Part shown: one piece after another, positions 50,598 through 58,916 of the stretch
How the letters are laid out: each line of letters begins with the position of its first letter
Numbering within the stretch: position 1 is the stretch's first letter
DNA from: Paenibacillus_AR mesotrionivorans
GTDB lineage: Bacteria > Bacillota > Bacilli > Paenibacillales > NBRC-103111
Length of the DNA stretch: 64,000 nucleotides
Assembly (NCBI RefSeq): GCF_046098205.1
Contig: NZ_JBJURJ010000007.1
Coordinates: 124,001 to 188,000, forward strand
Reading direction: 5' to 3'
The notes under the pieces: generated by a model
The model's database searches: none
Told to the model about the DNA's origin: nothing
Seen by the model: the letters and a program-made list of their open reading frames with translations, nothing else
Made by a program: the position numbers and the translations under genes

Positions 50598-52255
50598 ATG
50601 TTTACTAAAAAAGTATTCCATTAAAACCTTTACACTCAGTTCCTCCAGAATTATTCTGACAGGTTTTGCCGCTCTCATCTTAATCGGCTCCATCTTGCTG
50701 GCCTTGCCGGTTTCATCAAAAGGGGACAGCATTTCCTGGCTGGATGCCTTGTTCACCTCCACCTCCGCCGTTTGTGTTACAGGATTGGCAGTAGTGGACA
50801 CCGGCTCCGACTTCTCCATATTTGGACAAGTGGTCTTGATGATACTCATTCAAATCGGCGGTTTGGGTTTTATGACCTTCGGTGTGATGATTGCAGTGGT
50901 GATGGGAAAGAAGATCGGGCTTAAGGAACGGCTGCTTATTCAGGAATCGGCCAATTCGCTGGCTACTCAAGGGGTAGTCAGGCTTTCCTTTAGTATTTTT
51001 CTGATTGCCTTCATTGTGGAAATTCTGGGTGCCCTCTTTCTGACACTTCGTTGGGCTTTTCATCTGGGGATAAAAAATGCCATGTATTATGGAATCTTTC
51101 ATTCCATATCTGCTTTTAATAATGCGGGGTTCGGATTGTGGCCGGATAATTTAAGCTGTTACGTTGGCGATCCATTAGTGAATGTGGTGATTACCGTTTT
51201 ATTTATTACCGGGGGAATCGGTTTTACAGTCATTCTCGATGTGTTTCGAAAACGCAGCCGGAAGCGGCTTGCCCTACATTCCAAGCTGGTGTTAGTAACC
51301 TCCGGAGTGCTTTGTTTGCTGGGATTCCTCGGTATTTTCCTGATCGAACTGTTTAACACTACTACCTTCGGGCCCTTAAGCTGGTCAGAGAGATTATGGG
51401 CTTCTTACTTCCAGGGAGTCGTCACCCGGACGGCGGGGTTCAATACCATTGACATTGCGCGGATGCTGCCCGCTTCCCAATTTTTCATGATCATCCTGAT
51501 GTTTATTGGGGCCTCTCCGGGTTCCACAGGCGGGGGAATCAAAACCAGCACGTTTATGGTGTTGGCTCTTACCATAGCTGCTATCGTCAAAGGCCAACGA
51601 GATACAGAGCTGATGGGGCGTAGAATCCCCTAAGGCATCATCCTGCGGTCTCTGGCCATCTGTGATTGTGGTGATAACCGCTACATTCCTGCTGACTATA
51701 ACCGAGCGTGAACTGCACAGAGACTTTCTTGCACTGCTTTTTGAAGCAGTATCCGCCTTCGGAACAGTCGGACTTTCCATGTCGCTGACTCCCGAGCTGT
51801 CTGTAATGGGGAAATTAATTATTACCCTGGTTATGTACATTGGCCGCTTAGGGCCGCTAACCCTTGTCCTTGCCTTGGCTCATAAGAGTGACCAAGCAAA
51901 AGTTCCGGTATCCGGAGGAGAAAATCATGATCGGGTAAAGCATCTCGAATTTGACAAGGAGGGGGTCGCCCTGAAATACCTTGCTGTTTTGCCCTATCTT
52001 GAAACTGAAAGACACATAACGGAACAGGGGCAGGAAACGGTGGTGCATACCCGTCATCTCTATTTGCACCGAACAGAAATCGCCGCCTATTCCCGGACCT
52101 TTCCCTTGAAGGAAGTGTATGACGTGTCGTTTAGGCAACTGGGTGAAGGTGAAGGTATCTTCTACCTGCATACGAAACAAGGGGTTTATCCATACCGAAT
52201 GAATTGTGATCCGGCATTCTTTATAAGTACGTATAAGCAAATCTCTCGTCTGTAG
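50598..52255 (+). pseudogene. ktrB: KtrB/TrkH-type potassium transporter with two frameshifts and a C-terminal extension
   Basis: Potassium uptake channel subunit. With AGGAG 8 bases upstream, ATG 50598 opens MFTKK, but six A at 50607-50612 throw the frame off; removing one A gives the normal family start (KYSIKTFTL). The body follows with selectivity-type segments ALFTSTSAVCVTGLAV, ISAFNNAGFG, VTRTAGFNT and, after a second one-base insertion near 51633, VSAFGTVGLSM. After the usual KtrB end (GRLGPLTLVLALA) some 115 further residues (HLEFDKEGVALKYLAV to ISTYKQISRL) form a beta-rich, PH-like region not known in KtrB. Either a true fusion or a join to a relic. Confidence 0.78.
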
Positions 52256-52333
52256 CACAACTGAACAAGGTTCGACGTATTGAAACCTACCACAGACGGC
52301 CCAAGCAGCTTGGTGATCAATGAGTCTTAAATA

Positions 52334-52370
52334 TTCCGTACTTTCTGGGTACCGATGCCCCTCGGCTCCA
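52334..52370. repeat. ssrA-type attachment-site repeat (copy A6)
   Basis: The standard 37-base unit, TTCCGTACTTTCTGGGTACC through CCCCTCGGCTCCA. The flank on the right (TACGAAATAAGC, then AAAGTGCCTCT) is a different class from A1-A3 but resembles the flank near 63561-63606. Confidence 0.75.
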
Positions 52371-52380
52371 TACGAAATAA

Positions 52381-52420
52381 GCAAAGTGCCTCTAACCAGT
52401 TCAGGTTAGAGGCCTTTTGC
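52381..52420. terminator. Terminator after repeat A6
   Basis: GCAAAGTGCCTCTAACC pairs with GGTTAGAGGCCTTTTGC across six bases, a strong symmetrical hairpin. A close relative lies at 63575-63616. Confidence 0.75.
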
Positions 52421-52451
52421 TGTGAAAGGGGAGGCAGCCCCACTTCCGAAG

Positions 52452-52588
52452 AGGACAGGGGTTCAGCCCGCGCGGACCGGAGCGTAAGCGCAGGGAGCAC
52501 GGCATCTCAATCTACCGCTAAGGTTGTCCTCGCAGATTAGGCTTCGTCAGCAACTTAAATCAAGATTGAGATACTCCCCTCGGCTCCA
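52452..52588 (+). pseudogene. ssrA: tmRNA T-arm fragment with the 108-base insert (copy A7)
   Basis: GGACAGGGGTTC, then the same 108-base insert as at 48705-48812 (here 52465-52572), then CTCCCCTCGGCTCCA. Only the last bases of tmRNA before the T-loop remain. It abuts the 5'-truncated integrase frame, as expected for the integrase-proximal attachment site of an island. Confidence 0.75.
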
Positions 52589-53212
52589 TAACCCGCTCCT
52601 GGATCAATATACTACTGCCTCGTCCGGAGCGGAAGCCAAGAAGCTGCTGAATGAATTCGAGTATAACCAGCAGCGTAATCTGCTCGTCCAGACATCAAAA
52701 TTGACCTTTGCCGAGTTTTTGGAACACTGGATGGACAACTACATGAAATATACAACTGTGAAGAGACAACCAAGTGCTCCAATGAAAACATCATTTATGA
52801 TCATGTGATTCCCTATCTCGGTGCCATCGAGCTACAGAAGCTCCAGCCGGCATTTATTCAACAATACTCCAAGTATCTCATGGATGACAAGGGACTCAAG
52901 CCGAACACTGCACATAAGCATCACGCTTGTATTCGCAAGGTATTGGATTACGGCCTGAAGCAGCAGTTCGTCCACAGGAACGTATGTGACGCGCTCACAC
53001 AGCCTAAGAAAGAACGTTTTGTTGGTCAATCCTATACCAGAGATTAGCTGAATAGACTGCTTGATGCTGTCAAGGATACAAAGCTGGAGCTGCCGGTTCA
53101 TCTCGCCGGGTATTTGGGCTTGAGAAGAGAAGAAATCATAGGGCTGCGATGGAAATATGTTGATCTTGATGAAGATCTTCCTGAAAGTGGTATAATTGCT
53201 ATGAACTTTTAA
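52589..53212 (+). pseudogene. Tyrosine integrase (Tn916/phage type) relic
   Basis: Translation gives AEAKKLLNEFEYNQQR, then KLTFAEFLEHWMDNY, typical of the SAM-like core-binding start of phage-type integrases. After a frameshift near 52775 follow YDHVIPYLGAIELQKL and KPNTAHKHHACIRKVLDYG. A TAG at 53045 interrupts; the catalytic domain then begins with GYLGLRREEIIGLRW, containing the first catalytic Arg, and ends soon after. The N-terminus is cut at the attachment site and the C-terminal His/Arg/Tyr region is gone, so it is dead. Tyrosine integrases of this type are the usual enzymes for insertion at ssrA, which fits its position. Confidence 0.85.
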
Positions 53213-53275
53213 TGATAATGTGAAACAAATATTGCTAGAAGTAATCTATCTACGAGTTACTCAGGAGGGGTAAAA

Positions 53276-54115
53276 GTGGAGGATATGAATAGCTTCAGTA
53301 AAATTGGAGAAGGACAAGATGCAGAAGTATATGCCATAGAAGATAACAAAGTATTGAAGTTATTTCGAAATGCAAATGATGAAAAAGTGGCTCTACGTGA
53401 AATGGAGATATTAAAAACAATGTATCGGAGTGGTTTGCTTGTTCCTAAGGTTCATGAATATGTAAATATCTCAAGTAGACCCGGATTCGTTATGGAGCGA
53501 ATAACTGGAAATAGTATTTTATCAACAGTTGAAAAAAGACCTTATATAATGTTAAGAGTGTCAAAGATGTTTGGTCAGTACCATTCAGACATACATAAGT
53601 TTGTAGCTCCGGTTGAGATTCCTTTGTTAAAGGAAGGTTTAGAGAGGAGTATAACTGCAGTTCATTGTCTGGACGATGAAATTATTCAATATACCTTGAA
53701 GTTACTGTCTGAATTACCTGATGGAAATTGTATTTGTCATGGTGATTATAACCCGTCAAATGTTATTATCAACGGCGATAGTCCTGTATTTCTGGATTGG
53801 GGCGGTGTTAGTAGGGGTGATGCTGCATCTGATGTTGCTCATACATTATTGATACTAAAAAATGGTCAATTTCCCCCAAATACCTCATTTTTATTTAAAC
53901 TCGCTTTAAAATTGGGGCGAAACGCATTTGCAAATATTTATTTTCGGACCTATCAACACTATAACCAGCTTGACCTATCAGTGCTTAGTAAATGGGAAAT
54001 GGTCAGGGCTGTAGGGAGGCTTAGTTACGGGGGGGAAGAAGAGAGACCTGCTCTCGTAAAATACATAAAAAAATTCTACGAAAATAAAGGTAATAATAGG
54101 GTTAATTTATTCTGA
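53276..54115 (+). CDS. Aminoglycoside phosphotransferase/choline kinase-like protein
   Basis: A 279-residue kinase-like protein. N-lobe: IGEGQDAEVYAIEDNKVLKLF (nucleotide loop and Lys, residues 8-28) and FVMERITGNS. C-lobe: CHGDYNPSNVI (catalytic Asp, Asn) and VFLDWGG (metal Asp). It belongs to the APH/choline kinase superfamily; members modify small molecules or antibiotics, and the substrate cannot be read from sequence. AGGAGGGG precedes GTG 53276 with short spacing; an in-frame ATG at 53285 is possible. AT-rich and intact, unlike the broken integrase before it. Confidence 0.78.
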   Translation: MEDMNSFSKIGEGQDAEVYAIEDNKVLKLFRNANDEKVALREMEILKTMYRSGLLVPKVHEYVNISSRPGFVMERITGNSILSTVEKRPYIMLRVSKMFGQYHSDIHKFVAPVEIPLLKEGLERSITAVHCLDDEIIQYTLKLLSELPDGNCICHGDYNPSNVIINGDSPVFLDWGGVSRGDAASDVAHTLLILKNGQFPPNTSFLFKLALKLGRNAFANIYFRTYQHYNQLDLSVLSKWEMVRAVGRLSYGGEEERPALVKYIKKFYENKGNNRVNLF

Positions 54116-54120
54116 ATAAA

Positions 54121-54555
54121 TAGGGTGACAAGGGTCAGTTACACGAGCAGTTAGTAGGCTCGGCTGGAGGATGGGGGATGGTTGCGTCTGCTTCATCAAC
54201 GCGGAAAGCCTATATCAACAATCAATGCTGGCTCTAGCCGCCTAATAAAGGTCACCTGGCTTCTACTCTCCATCGCCCATGTGGCGGGATAGGGACCCAA
54301 CTTTAATGGGATACGCCGTCTAGTCTCCGCCTGGGGCTAGCGGAAGAAGACAATCAGGCTAACCCAACGCGAAGCCGGTAACGGGGCGTCGCTCGGGTAA
54401 CATCAAAACTGTGACTACACCCGTAGAAGCCTGTGTGGCGTTATCTTCGGACAGGGGTTCAGTCCGCGCGGACCGGAGCGTAAGCGCAGGGAGCACGGCA
54501 TCTCAATCTACCGCTAAGGTTGTCCTCGTCGATTGAGATACTCTCCTCGACTCCA
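54121..54555 (+). ncRNA. ssrA: Near-complete tmRNA (ssrA) copy, probably inactive
   Basis: A tag frame GCG...GCT CTA GCC GCC TAA TAA (54201-54248) ends ALAA-stop-stop, as in tmRNA. It is followed by the pseudoknot region and by GACTACACCCGTAGAAGC, TTCGGACAGGGGTTC, matching the order of Bacillus tmRNA. The T-loop is interrupted (54461-54540) by a shortened form of the insert seen at 48.7 and 52.5 kb. The 3' strand reads CTCTCCTCGACTCCA, with changes from the consensus CCCCTCGGCTCCA, and the 5' end (54121-54150) does not pair with it. So this is likely a displaced or decayed copy; a functional ssrA is expected elsewhere. Confidence 0.75.
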
Positions 54556-55154
54556 AGAAAGTTGTTTACGGAGTATTTAACGGAACTGATGCGATTAAAA
54601 TTCGATGAAACAAAAACGAATCCAGGTGACAAAGAATATTGCCTTGTTACAGGTGACAAACTTCAATCAGGTTTATTCAATAACGTTAAAGCAATGGGGG
54701 ATTTAAAATGTAATAGAAGGCGTAGGATCACTTTATATATACAAATGGGCTGGAAGTCTATCGTACCTCTTTGAATTGAGGTAATCAGCAGTTCACCCCT
54801 TTTCATATGCATTTTGTAATGGTGTTAGGCTAAAGCTCGGATGCCTTCCTTTCTATTACCTTGGGGTTGAAGACGAATGAGTCAGTAGAGGCAATCATTT
54901 ATTAGGAGAATGATCCTACGTCGATGCCATCAGTAGATTCGTGACCTTGTCGTTATATTAGGCTGTATACAGGGAAAACAGATTCATGGAGCTTGGACAC
55001 CATAAGAAGAGCGTTGAACTGATTGGAATGGATGCGATACATCATGAGCATTTTGATTTCAAAGATCAAGAGAAATAAGTTCGGCCGTTCACATTTCAAG
55101 GAAATGATCTTCTGAGCTTAACAAGCGGTATGCAAATAAATGGGCGGATAAAGG
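54556..55154. other. Gene-free stretch with relics
   Basis: Begins with AAGAAAG directly after the tmRNA copy, a flank shared with the attachment relics at 55960 and 58052. A frame ending near 54774 (KKLFTEYLTELMRLKF and onward) and a short one near 54986-55077 (MELGHHKKSVELIGM) look like pieces of lost genes. Nothing here is supported as a working gene. Confidence 0.45.
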
Positions 55155-55560
55155 ATGAAGTCATACTGGCAAACGCCCAGACTGTGCTTGCGAGCCGTGG
55201 AGGAAAGGGATGCGGAAGTTTTTCATGGCTGGGGCCAGGATGAAGAAATTTGCCGCAGTGTGGATATGATTCGGTTTCCACAGGCGCTGGAGCAGGTGAA
55301 GCAATGGCTTCATGTGACCGTCATCATGGTACGTTTAAGTATGGCATCGCGATCACCAGAGAGTATTGGGGTACCAGAAGGCGACACCTCACGTAGATAG
55401 CTTCAATGAAAGATCCATTCGATTGCATGAGAGCTTAGGATTTCAGCGGGAGGGACAGCTTCGCCGTATGGTCTACTCCAATGGCAAATACCATGATGAA
55501 ATTCACTTTGGCATGCTGAAGGATGAATTTAAAGACAGCTATGCAAACGAAGAGGAGTAA
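55155..55560 (+). pseudogene. GNAT acetyltransferase (RimJ/RimL-like) with internal deletion
   Basis: The start (TPRLCLRAVEERDAEVF) and the end (VDSFNERSIRLHESLGFQREGQLR, residues given here as 55387-55460, then YHDEIHFGMLKDEF) of a RimJ/RimL-type acetyltransferase are both clear. The middle, including most of the acetyl-CoA loop, is missing and the two parts are in different frames. Inactive relic. Confidence 0.75.
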
Positions 55561-55654
55561 TGGGTTGGCTTTGAAGCAAGTGAGTTCAGCCCTTTTCATT
55601 TCACGCAACGGCGAAAGAACCGCAGAGTGAGCACGGCGGAACGCGGATTCCGCT

Positions 55655-55689
55655 CCGTACTTTCTGGATACCGATGTCCCTCTGCTCCC
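55655..55689. repeat. Degenerate ssrA-type attachment repeat (copy A9)
   Basis: TCCGTACTTTCTGGATACCG followed by ATGTCCCTCTGCTCC: the standard unit with three or four substitutions. A DNA-ligase relic follows it directly. Confidence 0.65.
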
Positions 55690-55695
55690 TAATCG

Positions 55696-55815
55696 GTCAT
55701 GGAAAGATTCTTGATGGCGAAAGCGTCGAGAATCCAGACAGCCGCGGCGTCGAATCCGGTACATGTGGTGGTATTCGACATCCTACAGCGTAACGGTCGG
55801 GATCTCCGTGGTACA
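55696..55815 (+). pseudogene. Fragment of an ATP-dependent DNA ligase gene
   Basis: GHGKILDGESV in one frame and, one base later in register, HVVVFDILQRNGRDLRG match the adenylation-domain pattern of ATP-dependent ligases (LigD type: DGE, then FDxLxxxGxDLR). Only about 40 codons survive with a frameshift between them. It shows that ligase-carrying DNA was once inserted here. Confidence 0.6.
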
Positions 55816-55946
55816 GCCACTCTCTTTACATGCCGGGGGAGGGGAAACAGCCTTTCTCTGTCAGCCGATCTGAACACTGGAAAAAAATCATTACACTTAC
55901 GCCACTTCAAGAATAAAACCGGTGAAGATAGAAACTATGTATACGT

Positions 55947-55960
55947 GTCCCTCGGCTCCA
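55947..55960. repeat. Short ssrA-type attachment relic (copy A10)
   Basis: GTCCCTCGGCTCCA followed by AGAAAGTGCGGAAA. Only the core remains, without the TTCCGTACTTTCTGG half. Its right flank (AAGAAAG...CGGAA) matches that at 58052. Confidence 0.5.
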
Positions 55961-56097
55961 AGAAAGTGCGGAAAATGTTCCGGTTTCCGGCTTATTTTCG
56001 CGACTGACTGCTTTAATGGTATAAGCTCCTTCTCCCTTTTTTTCAGCACCTTTCATTATGTCTTCCTGCAACTTAGAAAATATACTGCTGCATTTCA

Positions 56098-57750
56098 TCA
56101 AATATCATCTGCTTTGATCGTGGTCAGAGCTTCCTTTGAGAAGTTATTACTCTTTTGAATTCGAATAGCTTGTTGACGAAGACTTTTCTCGAATATATTT
56201 CGTACATGACGAGCGTTCCCGAAGTTCGGTTGTTTTCTATCGAAGTCCAATATTCTCTGGAGTTTAGCCACAGTGTCAGGCTCTAACTGATAAGCTTGTT
56301 CCTTGTAAAGTCGAACTGCTATCTCGACAAGCTCTTCTAATGTATAGTCCTCGAACTCTACAATATTAGGAAAACGGGAAGCAAGCCCCGGATTTGTGTT
56401 CAGGAAAGAGTTCATCTCACGACTATACCCAGCTAAGATTACTACAAGGCGATTTCGATAATCTTCCATACATTTGACTAATGTATCAATAGCTTCTTGA
56501 CCAAAGCCATTGGAACCACCAACATCGCTTGCCAACGAGTATGCTTCGTCTATAAAGAGAATTCCATCTAAAGCCCGTTCAACAGTCTCTCTTGTCAAAA
56601 CTGCTGTTTGCCCTACATATTGGGCGACAAGCCCAGACCGATCAGTTTCAACGACTTTTGGAGACTTAATAACACCGAGTTCATAGAACATACTTCCTAT
56701 TATTCGTGCAATCGTTGTTTTGCCTGTCCCAGGATTGCCTTTGAAAATCATATGTAAAGTTTGTCCACTCATCGTTGGAAGTCCTAGCTTTTTCCGTTCA
56801 TTTTGTATAAGAACTTGAGCATAAAGCGAATGGACGAATTGTTTAACTTGATCTAGTCCTATTATCGATTGCAAACGTTCTTCTATGCTTCCAGAACCCT
56901 GAATCACTGTAGCAGAAGCGTCAGGTTGTAAAATGTCACTCTCTGGCACTCCGTGTGTTTTTTGATTTAGTTCATGAAAAGCTGATTGCAAGCATCTCAG
57001 ATGGGATTTCTCTTCTTGCCACCATTTATGATAATCTTTGTCTCCAAACAGTCCCATGATTGAGGATTCCCGATATCTTTTCTCAGCAGAATCCACATCC
57101 TTCTCCGCTTGAATTATATCCTGTTCGATTAGTTTCTTAGTAATTAATGCTTGCCGTTTATTGAACATGGAAACACTATCTTTCAACTTGATTTGTGCTA
57201 AAGAAGAAGTGCTTAACTTTCGAATCTGTGACAATAACTCTACATAGGCATAGTAATCATCAACTGATACCTCTGAAGGGGTTAACCCCGCGTGAAGTAT
57301 GCTTTTTATTGCATCCCATGATGAGCGCCAATTTAAGTCAACCTTATTTAGTTCTTTACTGATGTTATCAAGTCGATTGAACCATAAATTGTAGATAGAA
57401 CGGTAACTTTTAGAATTCTCAAAGTTCGTTCTCATTACTTCCAGATAAGTTTTATGAGTATCATGAAATTTCAGTTTAGTAATGAAATAAGAAAGCCTTT
57501 TCTGATCTATGCTTAATTGTTTGCTAGCATCTTGAGCAGGCTCACTGATAAATGAAAATATACGATAACTAAGATAGCTTTCATCATCTAAGATATTTAA
57601 AATTGGCATTAAGGTATCATGTAACTCTTTTTCATGATGTTCATATTCTTTATAGCTTGTAGATTGAAATAAAGTATTCATTTTAGATATACCGTTATTG
57701 AAAAGGTCTTCGATAGACTTAGGTTGATTTATATTCGGTACATTTTCCAT
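56098..57750 (-). CDS. CbbX/SpoVK-type AAA+ ATPase with long helical N-terminus
   Basis: A 550-residue protein. Residues 270-550 form an AAA+ module of the CbbX/SpoVK branch: IGLDQVKQFV, Walker A GNPGTGKTT, Walker B GILFIDEAYSL, a pore-type motif near VAQYVGQTA, and FPNIVEFEDYTLEEL with the sensor region after it. The first 270 residues are helical and unlike SpoVK, which lacks such an extension. SpoVK-like ATPases remodel protein complexes; N-terminal fusions of this kind also occur with ESX secretion (EccA-like: helical repeats then CbbX-type AAA), a comparison that fits the layout here. ATG 57750 is 4 bases after GGGGGT. Isolated gene. Confidence 0.78.
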   Translation of the reverse strand: MENVPNINQPKSIEDLFNNGISKMNTLFQSTSYKEYEHHEKELHDTLMPILNILDDESYLSYRIFSFISEPAQDASKQLSIDQKRLSYFITKLKFHDTHKTYLEVMRTNFENSKSYRSIYNLWFNRLDNISKELNKVDLNWRSSWDAIKSILHAGLTPSEVSVDDYYAYVELLSQIRKLSTSSLAQIKLKDSVSMFNKRQALITKKLIEQDIIQAEKDVDSAEKRYRESSIMGLFGDKDYHKWWQEEKSHLRCLQSAFHELNQKTHGVPESDILQPDASATVIQGSGSIEERLQSIIGLDQVKQFVHSLYAQVLIQNERKKLGLPTMSGQTLHMIFKGNPGTGKTTIARIIGSMFYELGVIKSPKVVETDRSGLVAQYVGQTAVLTRETVERALDGILFIDEAYSLASDVGGSNGFGQEAIDTLVKCMEDYRNRLVVILAGYSREMNSFLNTNPGLASRFPNIVEFEDYTLEELVEIAVRLYKEQAYQLEPDTVAKLQRILDFDRKQPNFGNARHVRNIFEKSLRQQAIRIQKSNNFSKEALTTIKADDI

Positions 57751-57959
57751 AGTTACCCCCAAAAAATTCTCTGTAGTTCAAATTCGCCCCGCCCCCGGTC
57801 GATTCCTGCCGGGGAATGGGCGATTTGGTCAAAGTACGGCCTGTGCCTCCAAGGCGGATGAGCCCGGTGTTCAAAGAAAATAAAGTATTAGACTGCGCCG
57901 CTTCATTGAGCTAACGGGCAGGATAGTTTAATAAAGTTTTAGGTTATAGACAGTAAAAC

Positions 57960-57984
57960 AGCCGGCTACGACCGGCTATTTTTT
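57960..57984 (+). terminator. Terminator before attachment repeat A11
   Basis: AGCCGG pairs with CCGGCT around six bases, followed by ATTTTTT. The stretch 57763-57959 before it shows no gene. Confidence 0.7.
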
Positions 57985-58015
57985 CATTACATACAATTAA
58001 GACTTAACAATATTA

Positions 58016-58052
58016 TTCCGTACTTACTAGGTACCGACTCCCCTCGGCTCCA
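58016..58052. repeat. ssrA-type attachment repeat (copy A11)
   Basis: TTCCGTACTTACTAGGTACC followed by GACTCCCCTCGGCTCCA. Among all copies this one is closest to a normal tmRNA 3' end, since GACTCCCCTCGGCTCCA is unbroken. It therefore fixes the expected wild-type sequence of the target. Followed by AAGAAAGCACGGAA as in A10. Confidence 0.75.
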
Positions 58053-58113
58053 AGAAAGCACGGAATACTCTCCGGCGTTGTTGAGGCCGAAAGGAAATTG
58101 CCCGTGAAGATGA

Positions 58114-58149
58114 AAAAGACGATGGGAGCTAAATAGGCTCTCATCGTCT
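58114..58149 (-). terminator. Terminator of the TetR gene
   Basis: AGACGATGGGAGC and GGCTCTCATCGTCT form a long stem; on the minus strand it is followed by TTTTTC. Confidence 0.75.
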
Positions 58150-58192
58150 AATAGTCTAATGGGTTGTTTCCGTTTTCGAAACTTTGGTTTAG

Positions 58193-58741
58193 TTATTTGG
58201 ATTCAAATGGAATCAAACAATGATTTGCTAATGTGAAGATAAGTTGGGCTAGCACTTTGCTTGACATCGTGAATTCATCTCGAATCCATTCTTGTATAAT
58301 TGCTAAGCTCCCATTGACTAAATAGGCATATGTATAGCGTTTCATGGATTCAGGGACAGTGATATGGACGTAACGGTCAATACTCATAAGCACTTCATTA
58401 GTCAAACGTTGTGCGAATGATGGTTGGTCATGAGATTTGAATAACATTAAGGCAAATAAATCATGATTCTTTTTAATGTAATCCAAAAAAGCCGTTATAT
58501 ACGTAATATTGTCACCCAATTCAATTTTCCCCAAGTATTCACGAGTGTTATCCATAATTTCTCGCTCCACATTATCGAGGAGTTCATAAGCATTCGCATA
58601 GTGTAAATAGAAAGTAGATCGATTAATTCCAGCAGCAGTACATAATTCCTTCACACTAATTTGGCTAATATTTTTTTCATTGAGCAAACGAATGAGACTC
58701 TGCTTTAATAGTAGTTTCGTTAATTTTTCCCTTTGATTCAA
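58193..58741 (-). CDS. TetR-family regulator
   Basis: A 182-residue regulator with the TetR helix-turn-helix ISVKELCTAAGINRSTFYLHYANAYEL, positions 27-53, and a helical ligand domain of the TetR_C_8 (DhaS-like) kind ending in VNGSLAIIQEWI. It is divergent from the SDR/epimerase gene, with two palindromes between them, so it most likely represses that gene and itself. Ligand unknown. Confidence 0.87.
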   Translation of the reverse strand: MNQREKLTKLLLKQSLIRLLNEKNISQISVKELCTAAGINRSTFYLHYANAYELLDNVEREIMDNTREYLGKIELGDNITYITAFLDYIKKNHDLFALMLFKSHDQPSFAQRLTNEVLMSIDRYVHITVPESMKRYTYAYLVNGSLAIIQEWIRDEFTMSSKVLAQLIFTLANHCLIPFESK

Positions 58742-58822
58742 TGTTCATTCTCCCCCACCAAATATTCATTTTAGAACAATCGACACTTTGGCTTCATTTG
58801 TCTATATTGAAGCAGTTTAACA

Positions 58823-58855
58823 ATCAACTGTTGGTTGCTAAATAGACACTGTGTC
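58823..58855. promoter_or_regulatory. Putative TetR operators
   Basis: CAATCAACTGTTGGTTG (about 58821-58837) and GACACTGTGTC (58845-58855) are near-perfect palindromes in the region between the divergent tetR and SDR genes. Confidence 0.5.
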
Positions 58856-58916
58856 AGTAGTCTAAAGGTAGACGAATCGATTTGTCAACAAACTGATAAT
58901 TTAGGTGGAGATGACA

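Noticed and set aside
54520..54774. 84-codon frame after the tmRNA copy
   Set aside because: It starts within the tmRNA insert, has no ribosome site and no recognisable domain.
10299..58052. CRISPR array
   Set aside because: The repeats are kilobases apart, of unequal structure, and no cas genes are present.
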